In this document: positions 1-7,390 of the stretch, one piece after another
Layout of the letters: every line of letters starts with the position of its first letter
Position numbering within the stretch: the first letter of the stretch is position 1
Origin: RPQK01 sp041946865
GTDB lineage: Bacteria > Acidobacteriota > UBA6911 > RPQK01
Length of the DNA: 13,444 nt
Direction of reading: 5' to 3'
Assembly: GCA_041946865.1 (NCBI GenBank)
Contig: JBHGBF010000212.1
Location: 1 to 13,444, forward strand
Program-made: the position numbers and the translations under genes
Notes under the pieces: generated by a model
Databases searched by the model: none
Seen by the model: the letters and a program-made list of their open reading frames with translations, nothing else
Told to the model about the DNA's origin: nothing

Positions 1-111
1 AAGTCCACATTGCACTTCACATCAAAAACGGAGCCTCCAACGGGTTTGCAGCACACCCGTGCCAGATTAAGTCGTTCTCTTTCAGTCAGGATCAGGGTAA
101 ACTGAGTCGTT

Positions 112-119
112 GGAGGAGG
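112..119 (+). promoter_or_regulatory. Shine-Dalgarno site that fixes the regulator start at ATG 122
   Basis: GGAGGAGG lies immediately before ATG 122; the GGAGG at 112-116 leaves a 5-nt spacer. The alternative TTG at 110 would place this purine run inside the coding region and has no comparable site of its own. Confidence 0.7.
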
Positions 120-121
120 AG

Positions 122-1411
122 ATGGACACGATCTCCCCTTTTGAAAAACGGGCAGAGCTACGACGGATCCTGACCAGCAAGCGTTTCGAAAAAGCGGAGA
201 AAAAAGCTCGCTTTCTCGAGTTCGTCACCGAGCAGACCCTTCAGGGGAACGCAGAAAAGCTGAACGAGTACCTGATCGGGATCGAGATCTATGAGCGGGG
301 GGAGGATTTCAACCCCCAGGCGGATCCGATTGTCCGGGTCCAGGCGCACCAGATCCGGCGTCTGCTGGCACGCTATTACGAAGACGAGGGCCGGGAGAGC
401 ACGCTGCGGCTCGACCTGCCCGCCGGACATTACATCCCGCAGTTCTCGAGGGTTTCGTCACCGGGCCCATCAGCTGAATCAGAGGAAAGGCCCGCCGGGG
501 CTCGGCGTACGGGTGTCGGGGGTCGCACAATCGCTCTCGTCTTCCTGGCCTGCGCCTCAGTCCTTTTCGCCGTCCTCTGGGTCCGCACAGTGGTTCAGAA
601 GCCGACGCCGCAGGAGACCAGCCAGCCAGCCGTGCCGGCGGAGATGGAATGGTTCTGGCGACCGTTTCTCCCTCCGGCGGCTCCACCGTTGATTGTTCTG
701 CCGGTGCATCCGTTGCTGCGGGCGGCCCACGCCGGCGACAGCGCCAAGACCTGGGAACAGGGCCGCGTCATTCCGAAGGAATCACTTCCCGAGTTTCGCG
801 ACACCATTCACTTTCGTGAGCTGGAGCGGTTTTGTTTCGTTCCGTCCACCACCGATTTCACGGCAGTCGGCGAGGCCGTGGGGCTGGTCGGCCTCCTCAA
901 CCTGTTTCACCAGGCCGACCAGGGTTTTCAAGTGCGGCCGGGGCGTCTGGTGGACTATGAGACGATCAAAGCCCGGAACACGATCCTGCTTGGCGGCAAC
1001 CAGGCCTGGAGCGGCCGGATATTCGTTTATCCGGAAAATTTCCACTTCTACCGAGGAGTCATCAATAACCCGCACCCGCGATCCGGTGAGCTTCCCGTCT
1101 ACAAACCCCAGTTTGATTCGGTAACCAACAGCCTGGTTCGCGATTACGCCTTGATCCTGATGCTGCCCAACGAGAAGAAGCAGGAACGAGTCCTGCTGAT
1201 CTACGGGATTTATACTCAGGGATCCCAGGCAGCCCTCGAATACGTGACCGCCGAGAAGCACCTGAGCCAGTTGCACGAAGCACTGGTCGCAGTATCACCC
1301 GATCGGAAGACGCCGCCTTACTTTCAGGCGCTGATCGAAACGACTGTCGAGAATGCAGTCCCCGGCAAAGCTAACCTCGTAGGCGTTCGTGTCCTTCCGG
1401 GAACGAGCTAG
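122..1411 (+). CDS. Membrane-anchored transcriptional regulator/sensor with N-terminal winged-helix-like domain (acidobacterial type)
   Basis: The protein has 429 residues from ATG 122. An upstream in-frame TTG at 110 is open, but the GGAGGAGG at 112-119 lies inside that extension and sits correctly for ATG 122. Residues ~5-110 match a domain I know from acidobacterial and rhizobial regulators: a basic helix-rich start (RFLEFVTEQTL), then EYLIGIEIY, FNPQADPIVRVQA, RRLLARYY and LDLPAGHYIPQF. In those families it is taken to be a CadC/OmpR-like DNA-binding domain. A Pro/Gly/Ser/Arg-rich linker (~111-135) leads to one transmembrane helix (~136-158). Residues ~175-429 would be the extracytoplasmic part; I cannot name that domain, though NTILLGG (~286-292) is a motif I associate with such tails. 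By inference it senses a periplasmic ligand and controls nearby genes, perhaps the receptor and galactosidase. It converges on the galactosidase with a 25-nt gap. Family call fairly sure; target and signal unknown. Confidence 0.78.
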   Translation: MDTISPFEKRAELRRILTSKRFEKAEKKARFLEFVTEQTLQGNAEKLNEYLIGIEIYERGEDFNPQADPIVRVQAHQIRRLLARYYEDEGRESTLRLDLPAGHYIPQFSRVSSPGPSAESEERPAGARRTGVGGRTIALVFLACASVLFAVLWVRTVVQKPTPQETSQPAVPAEMEWFWRPFLPPAAPPLIVLPVHPLLRAAHAGDSAKTWEQGRVIPKESLPEFRDTIHFRELERFCFVPSTTDFTAVGEAVGLVGLLNLFHQADQGFQVRPGRLVDYETIKARNTILLGGNQAWSGRIFVYPENFHFYRGVINNPHPRSGELPVYKPQFDSVTNSLVRDYALILMLPNEKKQERVLLIYGIYTQGSQAALEYVTAEKHLSQLHEALVAVSPDRKTPPYFQALIETTVENAVPGKANLVGVRVLPGTS

Positions 1412-1436
1412 CAAAGGCGTCGCCTCCGCTGTGGTC

Positions 1437-3578
1437 TTACTCCTCTTCCACGATCACCAGGTCCCAGGGCTTGATTTCGACTCTCTGCAAGGTCTGGACC
1501 GGACGGCGCCCGAGAACGTCGCGGCCGGTGGCTCGCGTGTAGGTGAACGACTGCGGTTGCCCCGAGTAATTCAGGTAGTAGTGCACCTGCTTCCCCTTCC
1601 GATTCTGTCCGTGCCTGACTTTCACGGCTGCCGGCAGCTTCTGGTCAGGACCGGTCAGGCCCGCCAGCTCGAGGAGCTCAAGCAGAACCTTCCTCTGGAG
1701 CCCGTCGGACAGGACTGTCCCCTCGTAGGTCAGCGTCCCTTTTCCGAAGCGGTTCCGGGTAATGGCGGGATATTTGCCGAAGAAGTGATGATCGTACCAG
1801 GCGACGGTGGTCGCGCCTTCCGGCAGCAGCATTTCGGCCCAGACGGACACGCGGTTGTCGTCGCCGGCGGCGTACGGATCATCGCGCAGCGCGAGCGGTT
1901 TGGTCAGCGTCGACGCCTCCTGGTAAGAAAAACCGCACGCCTTGCGGAACCCGGCCGGCATCCGGGTCCAGCGCACCCGCGCGTACTCGTCGCAGAAGCC
2001 GCTCTTGAAAGTCAGCAACAGGTTTCCCCCGTTTTCAACATAACGGACCAGCTTATCAACCAGCGAGTCGCTCGCGACAAAAAGCGGCGGGACAATGAGC
2101 AGTTGGTAGTCCTCGAAAGCCGGCGTTTGGGGAAAAACGATGTCTGTCTCGACGTTCAGATCGTAAAGCGCCTTGTGGAACTGGTGCAGCAGCGACATAT
2201 AGTCAGTCTTCTCTTCGAACGTCTCGAAGCCGCTCATGACGCCGTTTTTCTTGTTGAAAGGCATCGATTCGACAGCGTGGAAGGAGTCCACGCTGTAAAG
2301 GATCGCCACCCGGTTTCTCTTCTTCAGATTAACGAGTGACGGCCCGATTTCCCGCAACTCCCGCCCCACCATCGACATCTCGTTGTAGATCCGATTGGGC
2401 TCGAGGTCGTGCGAGAGGATACCTTTCCAGAACATTTCGTTGCCGGCGTGGATCGAGTGCCAGTGCCAGTAAGCCACCATGTCGGCGCCCGACGCCAGGT
2501 GCCCGTAGACATTCAGCCGCAACTGGCCGTCCCACGGCGGGAACTGGTAGGAGGAAGACGCCCAGCCCACGGTTTGCGCGTTGGTTTCCACCACGAAGTA
2601 GTTCTTTTGCTTGAGCGAGCGGCAGAGGTCGCCGTTCAAAGCAATGGACCAGCCGTCCAAGTCATCCTGCACCAGGTGGTACGGATTCACCCCGGTGACA
2701 TCCAGAAATCGGGCGATCTCGTACTCGTCGCGATCGGTTCGGATTCCACCGTCGAAGTTGTGGATGATGACCTGGCCTGGTTTTCGGTACTCGGCCACGA
2801 TCCGCGCCTGCCACTTAAGGAAATCGGTGACCAGTTGGTGTTCGTATCGCGTCCATTCCAGCTTATAGCCCGGGTTGACAGCGCCGTCACGAGGCGGGAA
2901 CTCATCCCAATCGTTGAGGAGTTGTCCCCAGTATGTGAGACCCCAGACCTCGTTCAGCCGCGCGGTTGTTCCGAACTTCTTTTTCAAATAGTCCACAAAC
3001 CCGAGTTGCACGCTCGGGCCGGCGGTCCCATATGATTTTGTTTCGTTGTCGATCTGGTAGCCAATCACCGCAGGATGTCCGCAGAAGTGCGAAACGACGT
3101 TGCGTATCAGCCTCTCGCAATAGAAGAGGTAGGTCGGACTGGTGATGTCCATGTTCTGACGAAGCCCGTAGAAGGCCTTCTCGCCACCCAGCCGGGTTAC
3201 CAGAATCTCCGGATGTTTGCGGTGAAGCCAAGGAGGAATCGAGTAGGTTGGCGTCCCGAGGATCACTTTTATGCCGGCCCGATGCAACCGATCAATGACC
3301 CTTTCCATCCAGGCGAACTCGAAGACCCCTTCTCTCGGCTCCCAACTGCTCCACGTCGATTCGCCGAGTCGAACGACCGAGACTCCGGCCTTCTCCATCA
3401 GCTGGACGTCCTGCTCGAGCCGCTCGTACGGCATGTATTCGTGGTAGTAAGACACCCCGTAAAGCGGGTAATCGATCGGGGGGGCCCCTTGCGCTGACAT
3501 GGCCGAGAGGCCCAAAACCAGGTGGCCCAGCCAACAGGCGGCCATCACGCCCAGCTGCTTCTTGTGTGGAACCGGCAT
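1437..3578 (-). CDS. Secreted GH42-type beta-galactosidase
   Basis: The protein has 713 residues. ATG 3578 is chosen over the longer open frame (to 3653) because an AGGAGGAG run lies directly upstream and a signal peptide starts there: MPVPHKK, a hydrophobic core (~10-26) and likely cleavage near AQG-A (~31). The catalytic TIM barrel (~37-400) opens with GVSYYHEYMP and has WSSWEP (~76-81). The likely acid/base is Glu179 in GYQIDNE and the likely nucleophile Glu331 in FVVETN; WHWHS follows at 371. Residues ~410-610 fit the GH42 middle (trimerisation) domain, with LLIVPPL, and a small beta domain ends the protein. Length is typical of GH42 (~650-720). It would hydrolyse terminal beta-galactosides outside the cytoplasm, whereas many GH42 enzymes are cytoplasmic. 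The cysteine cluster that binds zinc in some GH42 enzymes is not evident. It is divergent from the TonB receptor. Substrate specificity (galactan, lactose-like, arabinoside) cannot be read from sequence. Confidence 0.9.
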   Translation of the reverse strand: MPVPHKKQLGVMAACWLGHLVLGLSAMSAQGAPPIDYPLYGVSYYHEYMPYERLEQDVQLMEKAGVSVVRLGESTWSSWEPREGVFEFAWMERVIDRLHRAGIKVILGTPTYSIPPWLHRKHPEILVTRLGGEKAFYGLRQNMDITSPTYLFYCERLIRNVVSHFCGHPAVIGYQIDNETKSYGTAGPSVQLGFVDYLKKKFGTTARLNEVWGLTYWGQLLNDWDEFPPRDGAVNPGYKLEWTRYEHQLVTDFLKWQARIVAEYRKPGQVIIHNFDGGIRTDRDEYEIARFLDVTGVNPYHLVQDDLDGWSIALNGDLCRSLKQKNYFVVETNAQTVGWASSSYQFPPWDGQLRLNVYGHLASGADMVAYWHWHSIHAGNEMFWKGILSHDLEPNRIYNEMSMVGRELREIGPSLVNLKKRNRVAILYSVDSFHAVESMPFNKKNGVMSGFETFEEKTDYMSLLHQFHKALYDLNVETDIVFPQTPAFEDYQLLIVPPLFVASDSLVDKLVRYVENGGNLLLTFKSGFCDEYARVRWTRMPAGFRKACGFSYQEASTLTKPLALRDDPYAAGDDNRVSVWAEMLLPEGATTVAWYDHHFFGKYPAITRNRFGKGTLTYEGTVLSDGLQRKVLLELLELAGLTGPDQKLPAAVKVRHGQNRKGKQVHYYLNYSGQPQSFTYTRATGRDVLGRRPVQTLQRVEIKPWDLVIVEEE

Positions 3579-3609
3579 ACTCCTCCTCTTTCTTTGAATC
3601 ACGTCTAGA

Positions 3610-3635
3610 TTGCCTGCTTGGGAACCTCCAGGCAA
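3610..3635 (-). repeat. 7-bp inverted repeat in the galactosidase leader
   Basis: TTGCCTG (3610-3616) and CAGGCAA (3629-3635) are perfect inverted repeats around a 12-nt spacer. If transcription starts near 3642 this lies in the 5' untranslated leader, where it could form a hairpin or serve as a protein-binding dyad. No known riboswitch class was recognised. Confidence 0.4.
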
Positions 3636-3639
3636 GGTT

Positions 3640-3657
3640 ACCGCGGTTATCATAACC
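3640..3657 (-). promoter_or_regulatory. Putative galactosidase -10 box inside an operator-like dyad
   Basis: The plus strand carries the dyad GGTTAT-C-ATAACC (3645-3657), overlapped by the palindrome ACCGCGGT (3640-3647). On the minus strand the centre of the dyad reads TATGAT (3654-3649), a 5/6 match to a sigma-70 -10 box; the -35 counterpart is weak. Transcription would start near 3642, giving a leader of about 64 nt. A dyad covering the -10 box suits a repressor site. The binding protein is unknown. Confidence 0.35.
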
Positions 3658-3815
3658 GTAAATCTCTCACTTATTGACCATCGTCACTACGCGAGGCGCT
3701 CGACCCGCATCAGATCCTGAGAGTGCGGGAAGCTCGCACCCCCGTTAACCGTTATCAGTCCTGCTCGAGAAGACCGGGCTCCGCTCGCATCCACAGCCTT
3801 TTCACCCGCACGATG

Positions 3816-3832
3816 CTGCGCCTGCGGCGCAG
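3816..3832 (+). repeat. Perfect 7-bp hairpin upstream of the receptor gene
   Basis: CTGCGCC (3816-3822), loop TGC, GGCGCAG (3826-3832). The stem is GC-rich and perfect, without a following T-run, so it is not a classical terminator. It directly abuts the TGGACTTTGGCGAA motif (3833-3846) that recurs near the window end. Confidence 0.5.
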
Positions 3833-3846
3833 TGGACTTTGGCGAA
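3833..3846 (+). repeat. 14-nt motif, copy 1 of 2 (TGGACTTTGGCGAA)
   Basis: Identical to 13390-13403 on the same strand. This copy is 95 nt upstream of the receptor start and directly follows the 3816-3832 hairpin. One 14-nt match is close to what chance would give in a window this size, so its meaning is uncertain. Confidence 0.3.
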
Positions 3847-3940
3847 CAAACAAATGTGTGAACGCTTTTTTACGCCGAAGGCGTTAGGCAAGACAGCCCA
3901 GGGTTGGCGCGCCCAGGTAAAAGAGCGTGAGGAGGCAGAA

Positions 3941-6900
3941 ATGAAAAGGAGAAGTTTCAGAGAAACATTCTTTTGCTTTTGCCGGGTGCTCCTTTGTCTC
4001 GTGGGAGCCGCCATTCTTTTTTGCCCGCTGCCGGTGAGGGCCCAGGGCGTGTTTGGGACGATCAGCGGCACGGTTCACGACGAGCAACAGGCCGCAATCC
4101 CGGGCGCAAACGTCATTCTGACCAATGTTGACACCGGGGTCTCGCGCGAGGCGGTGACCAACGAAGTAGGTATTTACAGCGCGACCAGTCTGATCCCCGG
4201 CGTGTACCGAGTGGAAGCCCAGATGCCGGGCTTCAAAAAAGCCGTCATCTCCGATATCAGGCTGGAGGTGAATGCCAATTTGAAAATCAACATCGCGCTG
4301 CAGGTGGGCGAGGTAACGGAAATACTTAACGTGACATCCGAGGCGCCTCTTCTGACCACCCAGCAATCCAGCCTGGGCCAGACAGTGTCGCAGCAGCAGA
4401 TCGAGCAGCTGCCCACGGGTCGCAACCTGTTCAGCCTTCTGCCGCTCTCGGCCGGCGTGTCTCAGCAGACGGGCTGTGACGGCTGCGAGAACAACGGCAA
4501 CATGCGTATCAACGGGGACCGGCCACGCACTCAGGACTACATTCTGGACGGCACTACCATTAACGCCCCGGTTTTCGGCGGCCAGGCATTCAACCCCGCC
4601 TTGGATTCCATCTCGGAATTCCGAGTCGAAACCAACAGCATGTCCGCCGAGTACGGCAAAGCCGCCGGCGGAATTATCATCGCGGTAACCAAGACAGGAA
4701 CCAACCAGTTTCACGGGTCCGGCTACTGGTATCACCGCAATGAAAGCCTGAACGCCCGCAATTTCTTCGAAGACCCCAGTCAACCGAAGAACCCGTTTAC
4801 CCAGCACGAGCTTGGCGGGACAATAGGGGGGCCCATCCTCAAGGACAAGCTCTTCTTCTTTTCCGACTTTCAGGTCTTGCGTCTCGACGGATGGAGCCCA
4901 AGCGTGAACAACGTCGTGCCGAATTCCGCCTTTCGCAGCGGCGATCTTTCCGCCCTGTGTACGGCGGGCTTTGACAGCGCAGGCGTTTGCGCAGACCCGA
5001 GCCAGCAGATCCGGTTCCCGGGGACTAGTCAGCTGGTTCCGTTCAATCGCATTCCGGCGTCGCAGATCAGCCCCATCTCACAAAGGTTTATCGATGCCTG
5101 GCCCACCTCGACGGTGGGAGGGACCGTGCCGGGCACCGATCTTTATAGCTTCAGCAGGGCTCGCGACAACCGGACCACTCGATTCAATCCCCGGATCGAT
5201 TACCAGGCGTCGGCGTCCGATCTCGTCTTTGGTGTGTTTCACCGCCAGATCGGCAGCCAGACGACCCATCTCGGTATCCTTGAAGGACCCGCAGGCGAAC
5301 AGATTCAGCGCCAGAACGACTACACTTTCACGGCCGGTTGGACTCACACTTTCGGTTCGGTGTCGCTGAACGATTTCCGGTTCGGTTTTATGCACCGGAT
5401 CGGCGACCGCAGCAACCACGGGCAAGGAACAACTTCACCCTCGGATTTCGGGCTTGAAGGCATCCCCGATTGTCTGTCCAGTGTGCCGAACACCGAAGGC
5501 GGCAAGAAGTGCGGTACACCTATCGTCAGTGTTGCCGGGTTTACTGATCTTGGCGATTCGGGAATGCTCTACGAACCAGCCGATACGCTGCAAATCAATG
5601 ACACTTTTTCCAGGCTTTTTGGCCGGCACAACTTGAAGTTCGGAGGCGAGGCCCGTCGCTACGCCATCGATAACTACCAGCCGGACGAGATTGCGGACTT
5701 CAGTTTCAGAGGCTCACAAACGGGCGACGCCTTCGCCGACTTCCTTTTCGGACGCATTCACACCGGCTCGGCGACGGTCCAAAACGCCATGCTGTCTACT
5801 CGCGCCTGGAGTTACTCCCTGTTCATCCAGGACGATTTCAAGCTGAGGCCACAGCTGACACTGAACCTGGGCCTCCGGTACCAGTATGACCAGTCATTCA
5901 GCGAACTGCACGACGGGCTGGCCTTTTTCAACCCGTTCACAGCTGAATGGGAACAGTTCGGCGTGAACGCGCCGAAGACCCCCTTCGATCCTTCCCGGAA
6001 GATGTTCGGGCCGCGACTCGGCTTTGCCTGGAGCCCCGCGAACGGTTTCGTGGTGCGGGGCGGCTATGGTATTACCTATCCGGGCGTCGTCGGCCACGGG
6101 CGTGCGGGTGATGGGCAGCCGGGCCCCAGCCTGCTCACCACCACTAACTTTCCAGAGGGCACCGACTGGTCGAGTTTGCCTGCTATTGGCAACCCCGATC
6201 CTTCCGCCATCCGCGCGCCCCTCCCCATCAACGATAACGTCGGGTTTCAATCCTGGGCCCCACGCAAGCAGACTCCGACTTACGTTCAGAGCTGGAATCT
6301 CACCCTGGAGAAGCAGATTACCGGCAGCACCCTGGCGCAGCTGGCCTATGTCGGAACGCGGGGCGTGCACCTGCCCATCAATTACGGGTACAACATGTGC
6401 CAGCAGACCCGTGAGAGCACGGTACAATACGGCTGGGACGCTCCTACGAGCCCTACTTGTCCGCTCGCCGCCGAAAGGATGATAGCGGGCGGTGGTTCCC
6501 TGGACAATCTGATCATCGTTCCCGGCTACTGGGGACTCTCCAGCTCCATCTACCATGCCATGCAGGCCAAATTCGAGCGCCGCTTCTCTCGCGGATTCTC
6601 CCTGCTGGCGAACTTCACCTGGAGCAAGCTGATTGACGACTCGTCCTCAGACTGGGGCGGCTTCTGGTCGCTCGACACACTGGGACAGGATTTTTACGAC
6701 CGCCGCAGCGACCGATCCGTCAGCGCCGGCGACATTCCCGCCCGCCTGTTACTGGCCTCGATCGTGCGGCTTCCCTTCGGCCCCGGACAGAAATGGCTGA
6801 ACCAGGGAGTCGCAGGCCAGGTGCTGGGAGGCTGGAATGTCAGCGCGATCTACTCGGTCAGCAGCGGCTCACCTTTTGGAATCCTCGACAATTGTTACGG

Positions 6901-7336
6901 ATACTGCAATGCCGCGCACATGATGGGCAGCCGCCCGATGATGATCAGCGAACCGCTCCCGCCGGGATTGAACCAGACGCTCGAGCGCTGGTTCGATACT
7001 CAAGCCTTTGATTTCTCGGGGAATTACCCCGCACCGGGTTTGCCGAATCCCACCGGTCCGAGAGATCGCAACAAGGCTTATGGCAATGCGCCGCGGTACT
7101 TTTCAAACGTGCGCAACCCGATGGTGAACAATCTGGATGTCTCCCTGCAGAAAGACATTGGGCTTCCCTGGGGAGAGGAGACGCGCCTGAGGGTTCGGGG
7201 CGATTTCCTCAACCTGCCGAACCATCCGCAGTTTGCCGAGCCTAACGGCGACCTCGCAAACCCCAACTTTGGGAGGATCACGCGCACCTCGAACAACAAC
7301 CGGACCGTGCAGCTCGGGCTGCATTTCTTCTTCTAA
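3941..7336 (+). CDS. TonB-dependent outer-membrane receptor, Oar-like, with N-terminal carboxypeptidase-regulatory domain
   Basis: The protein has 1131 residues. ATG 3941 is chosen over the TTG at 3839 because GGAGG (3931-3935) lies 5 nt before it and a signal peptide begins there (MKRRSFRETF, hydrophobic core ~10-31, cleavage near VRA-QG, residue 34). Next comes a CarboxypepD_reg-like beta-sandwich (~37-122: FGTISGTVHDEQQAAIPGA, GVYRVEAQMPGFK), then the plug (~135-258: IEQLPTGRNL, MRINGDRPRTQDYILDG, ISEFRVETNSMSAEYGKAAG, VTKTGTNQFHGS). The rest is the beta-barrel, ending in QLGLHFFF, whose terminal Phe fits a BAM-recognised last strand. Length fits acidobacterial Oar-like receptors (about 1000-1200). 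It would take up an oligosaccharide or other bulky ligand using TonB/ExbBD energy encoded elsewhere. After the signal peptide all ten cysteines fall in five pairs. No classical TonB box was identified. The sulfatase follows at 54 nt, probably in the same transcript. The ligand cannot be read from sequence. Confidence 0.93.
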   Translation: MKRRSFRETFFCFCRVLLCLVGAAILFCPLPVRAQGVFGTISGTVHDEQQAAIPGANVILTNVDTGVSREAVTNEVGIYSATSLIPGVYRVEAQMPGFKKAVISDIRLEVNANLKINIALQVGEVTEILNVTSEAPLLTTQQSSLGQTVSQQQIEQLPTGRNLFSLLPLSAGVSQQTGCDGCENNGNMRINGDRPRTQDYILDGTTINAPVFGGQAFNPALDSISEFRVETNSMSAEYGKAAGGIIIAVTKTGTNQFHGSGYWYHRNESLNARNFFEDPSQPKNPFTQHELGGTIGGPILKDKLFFFSDFQVLRLDGWSPSVNNVVPNSAFRSGDLSALCTAGFDSAGVCADPSQQIRFPGTSQLVPFNRIPASQISPISQRFIDAWPTSTVGGTVPGTDLYSFSRARDNRTTRFNPRIDYQASASDLVFGVFHRQIGSQTTHLGILEGPAGEQIQRQNDYTFTAGWTHTFGSVSLNDFRFGFMHRIGDRSNHGQGTTSPSDFGLEGIPDCLSSVPNTEGGKKCGTPIVSVAGFTDLGDSGMLYEPADTLQINDTFSRLFGRHNLKFGGEARRYAIDNYQPDEIADFSFRGSQTGDAFADFLFGRIHTGSATVQNAMLSTRAWSYSLFIQDDFKLRPQLTLNLGLRYQYDQSFSELHDGLAFFNPFTAEWEQFGVNAPKTPFDPSRKMFGPRLGFAWSPANGFVVRGGYGITYPGVVGHGRAGDGQPGPSLLTTTNFPEGTDWSSLPAIGNPDPSAIRAPLPINDNVGFQSWAPRKQTPTYVQSWNLTLEKQITGSTLAQLAYVGTRGVHLPINYGYNMCQQTRESTVQYGWDAPTSPTCPLAAERMIAGGGSLDNLIIVPGYWGLSSSIYHAMQAKFERRFSRGFSLLANFTWSKLIDDSSSDWGGFWSLDTLGQDFYDRRSDRSVSAGDIPARLLLASIVRLPFGPGQKWLNQGVAGQVLGGWNVSAIYSVSSGSPFGILDNCYGYCNAAHMMGSRPMMISEPLPPGLNQTLERWFDTQAFDFSGNYPAPGLPNPTGPRDRNKAYGNAPRYFSNVRNPMVNNLDVSLQKDIGLPWGEETRLRVRGDFLNLPNHPQFAEPNGDLANPNFGRITRTSNNNRTVQLGLHFFF

Positions 7337-7390
7337 TTGATTCCGAGCAGCTCAGAGGGCTGTGGTAAGCTCCGGCGTCAGGAGACAAGC

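Larger units (their letters stand above)
3579..3940. promoter_or_regulatory. Divergent control region between galactosidase and TonB receptor (no gene)
   Basis: This 362-nt stretch separates the divergent galactosidase and receptor genes and must carry both promoters. Open frames extending into it are upstream extensions without their own ribosome site. It holds two dyads on the galactosidase side (3610-3635, 3640-3657), a second copy of GTTATCA at 3751-3757 (first copy 3646-3652), a 7-bp perfect hairpin at 3816-3832, and the receptor's GGAGG at 3931-3935. I could not find a convincing -35/-10 pair for the receptor. Confidence 0.6.

Noticed and set aside
40..60. 6-bp inverted repeat ACGGGT...ACCCGT as a terminator of an upstream gene
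   Set aside because: The stem is short, the loop is 9 nt, there is no T-run and no upstream gene is visible in the window.
1389..2339. Long open frame on the plus strand, 316 codons
   Set aside because: It lies antisense to the GH42 gene, has no recognisable domain and no ribosome site, and overlaps the end of the regulator. It is a shadow of the GC-rich galactosidase reading frame.
3884..4807. Open frame of 307 codons on the minus strand
   Set aside because: It is antisense to the receptor's signal peptide, CarboxypepD_reg and plug domains, whose family motifs are clear on the plus strand.
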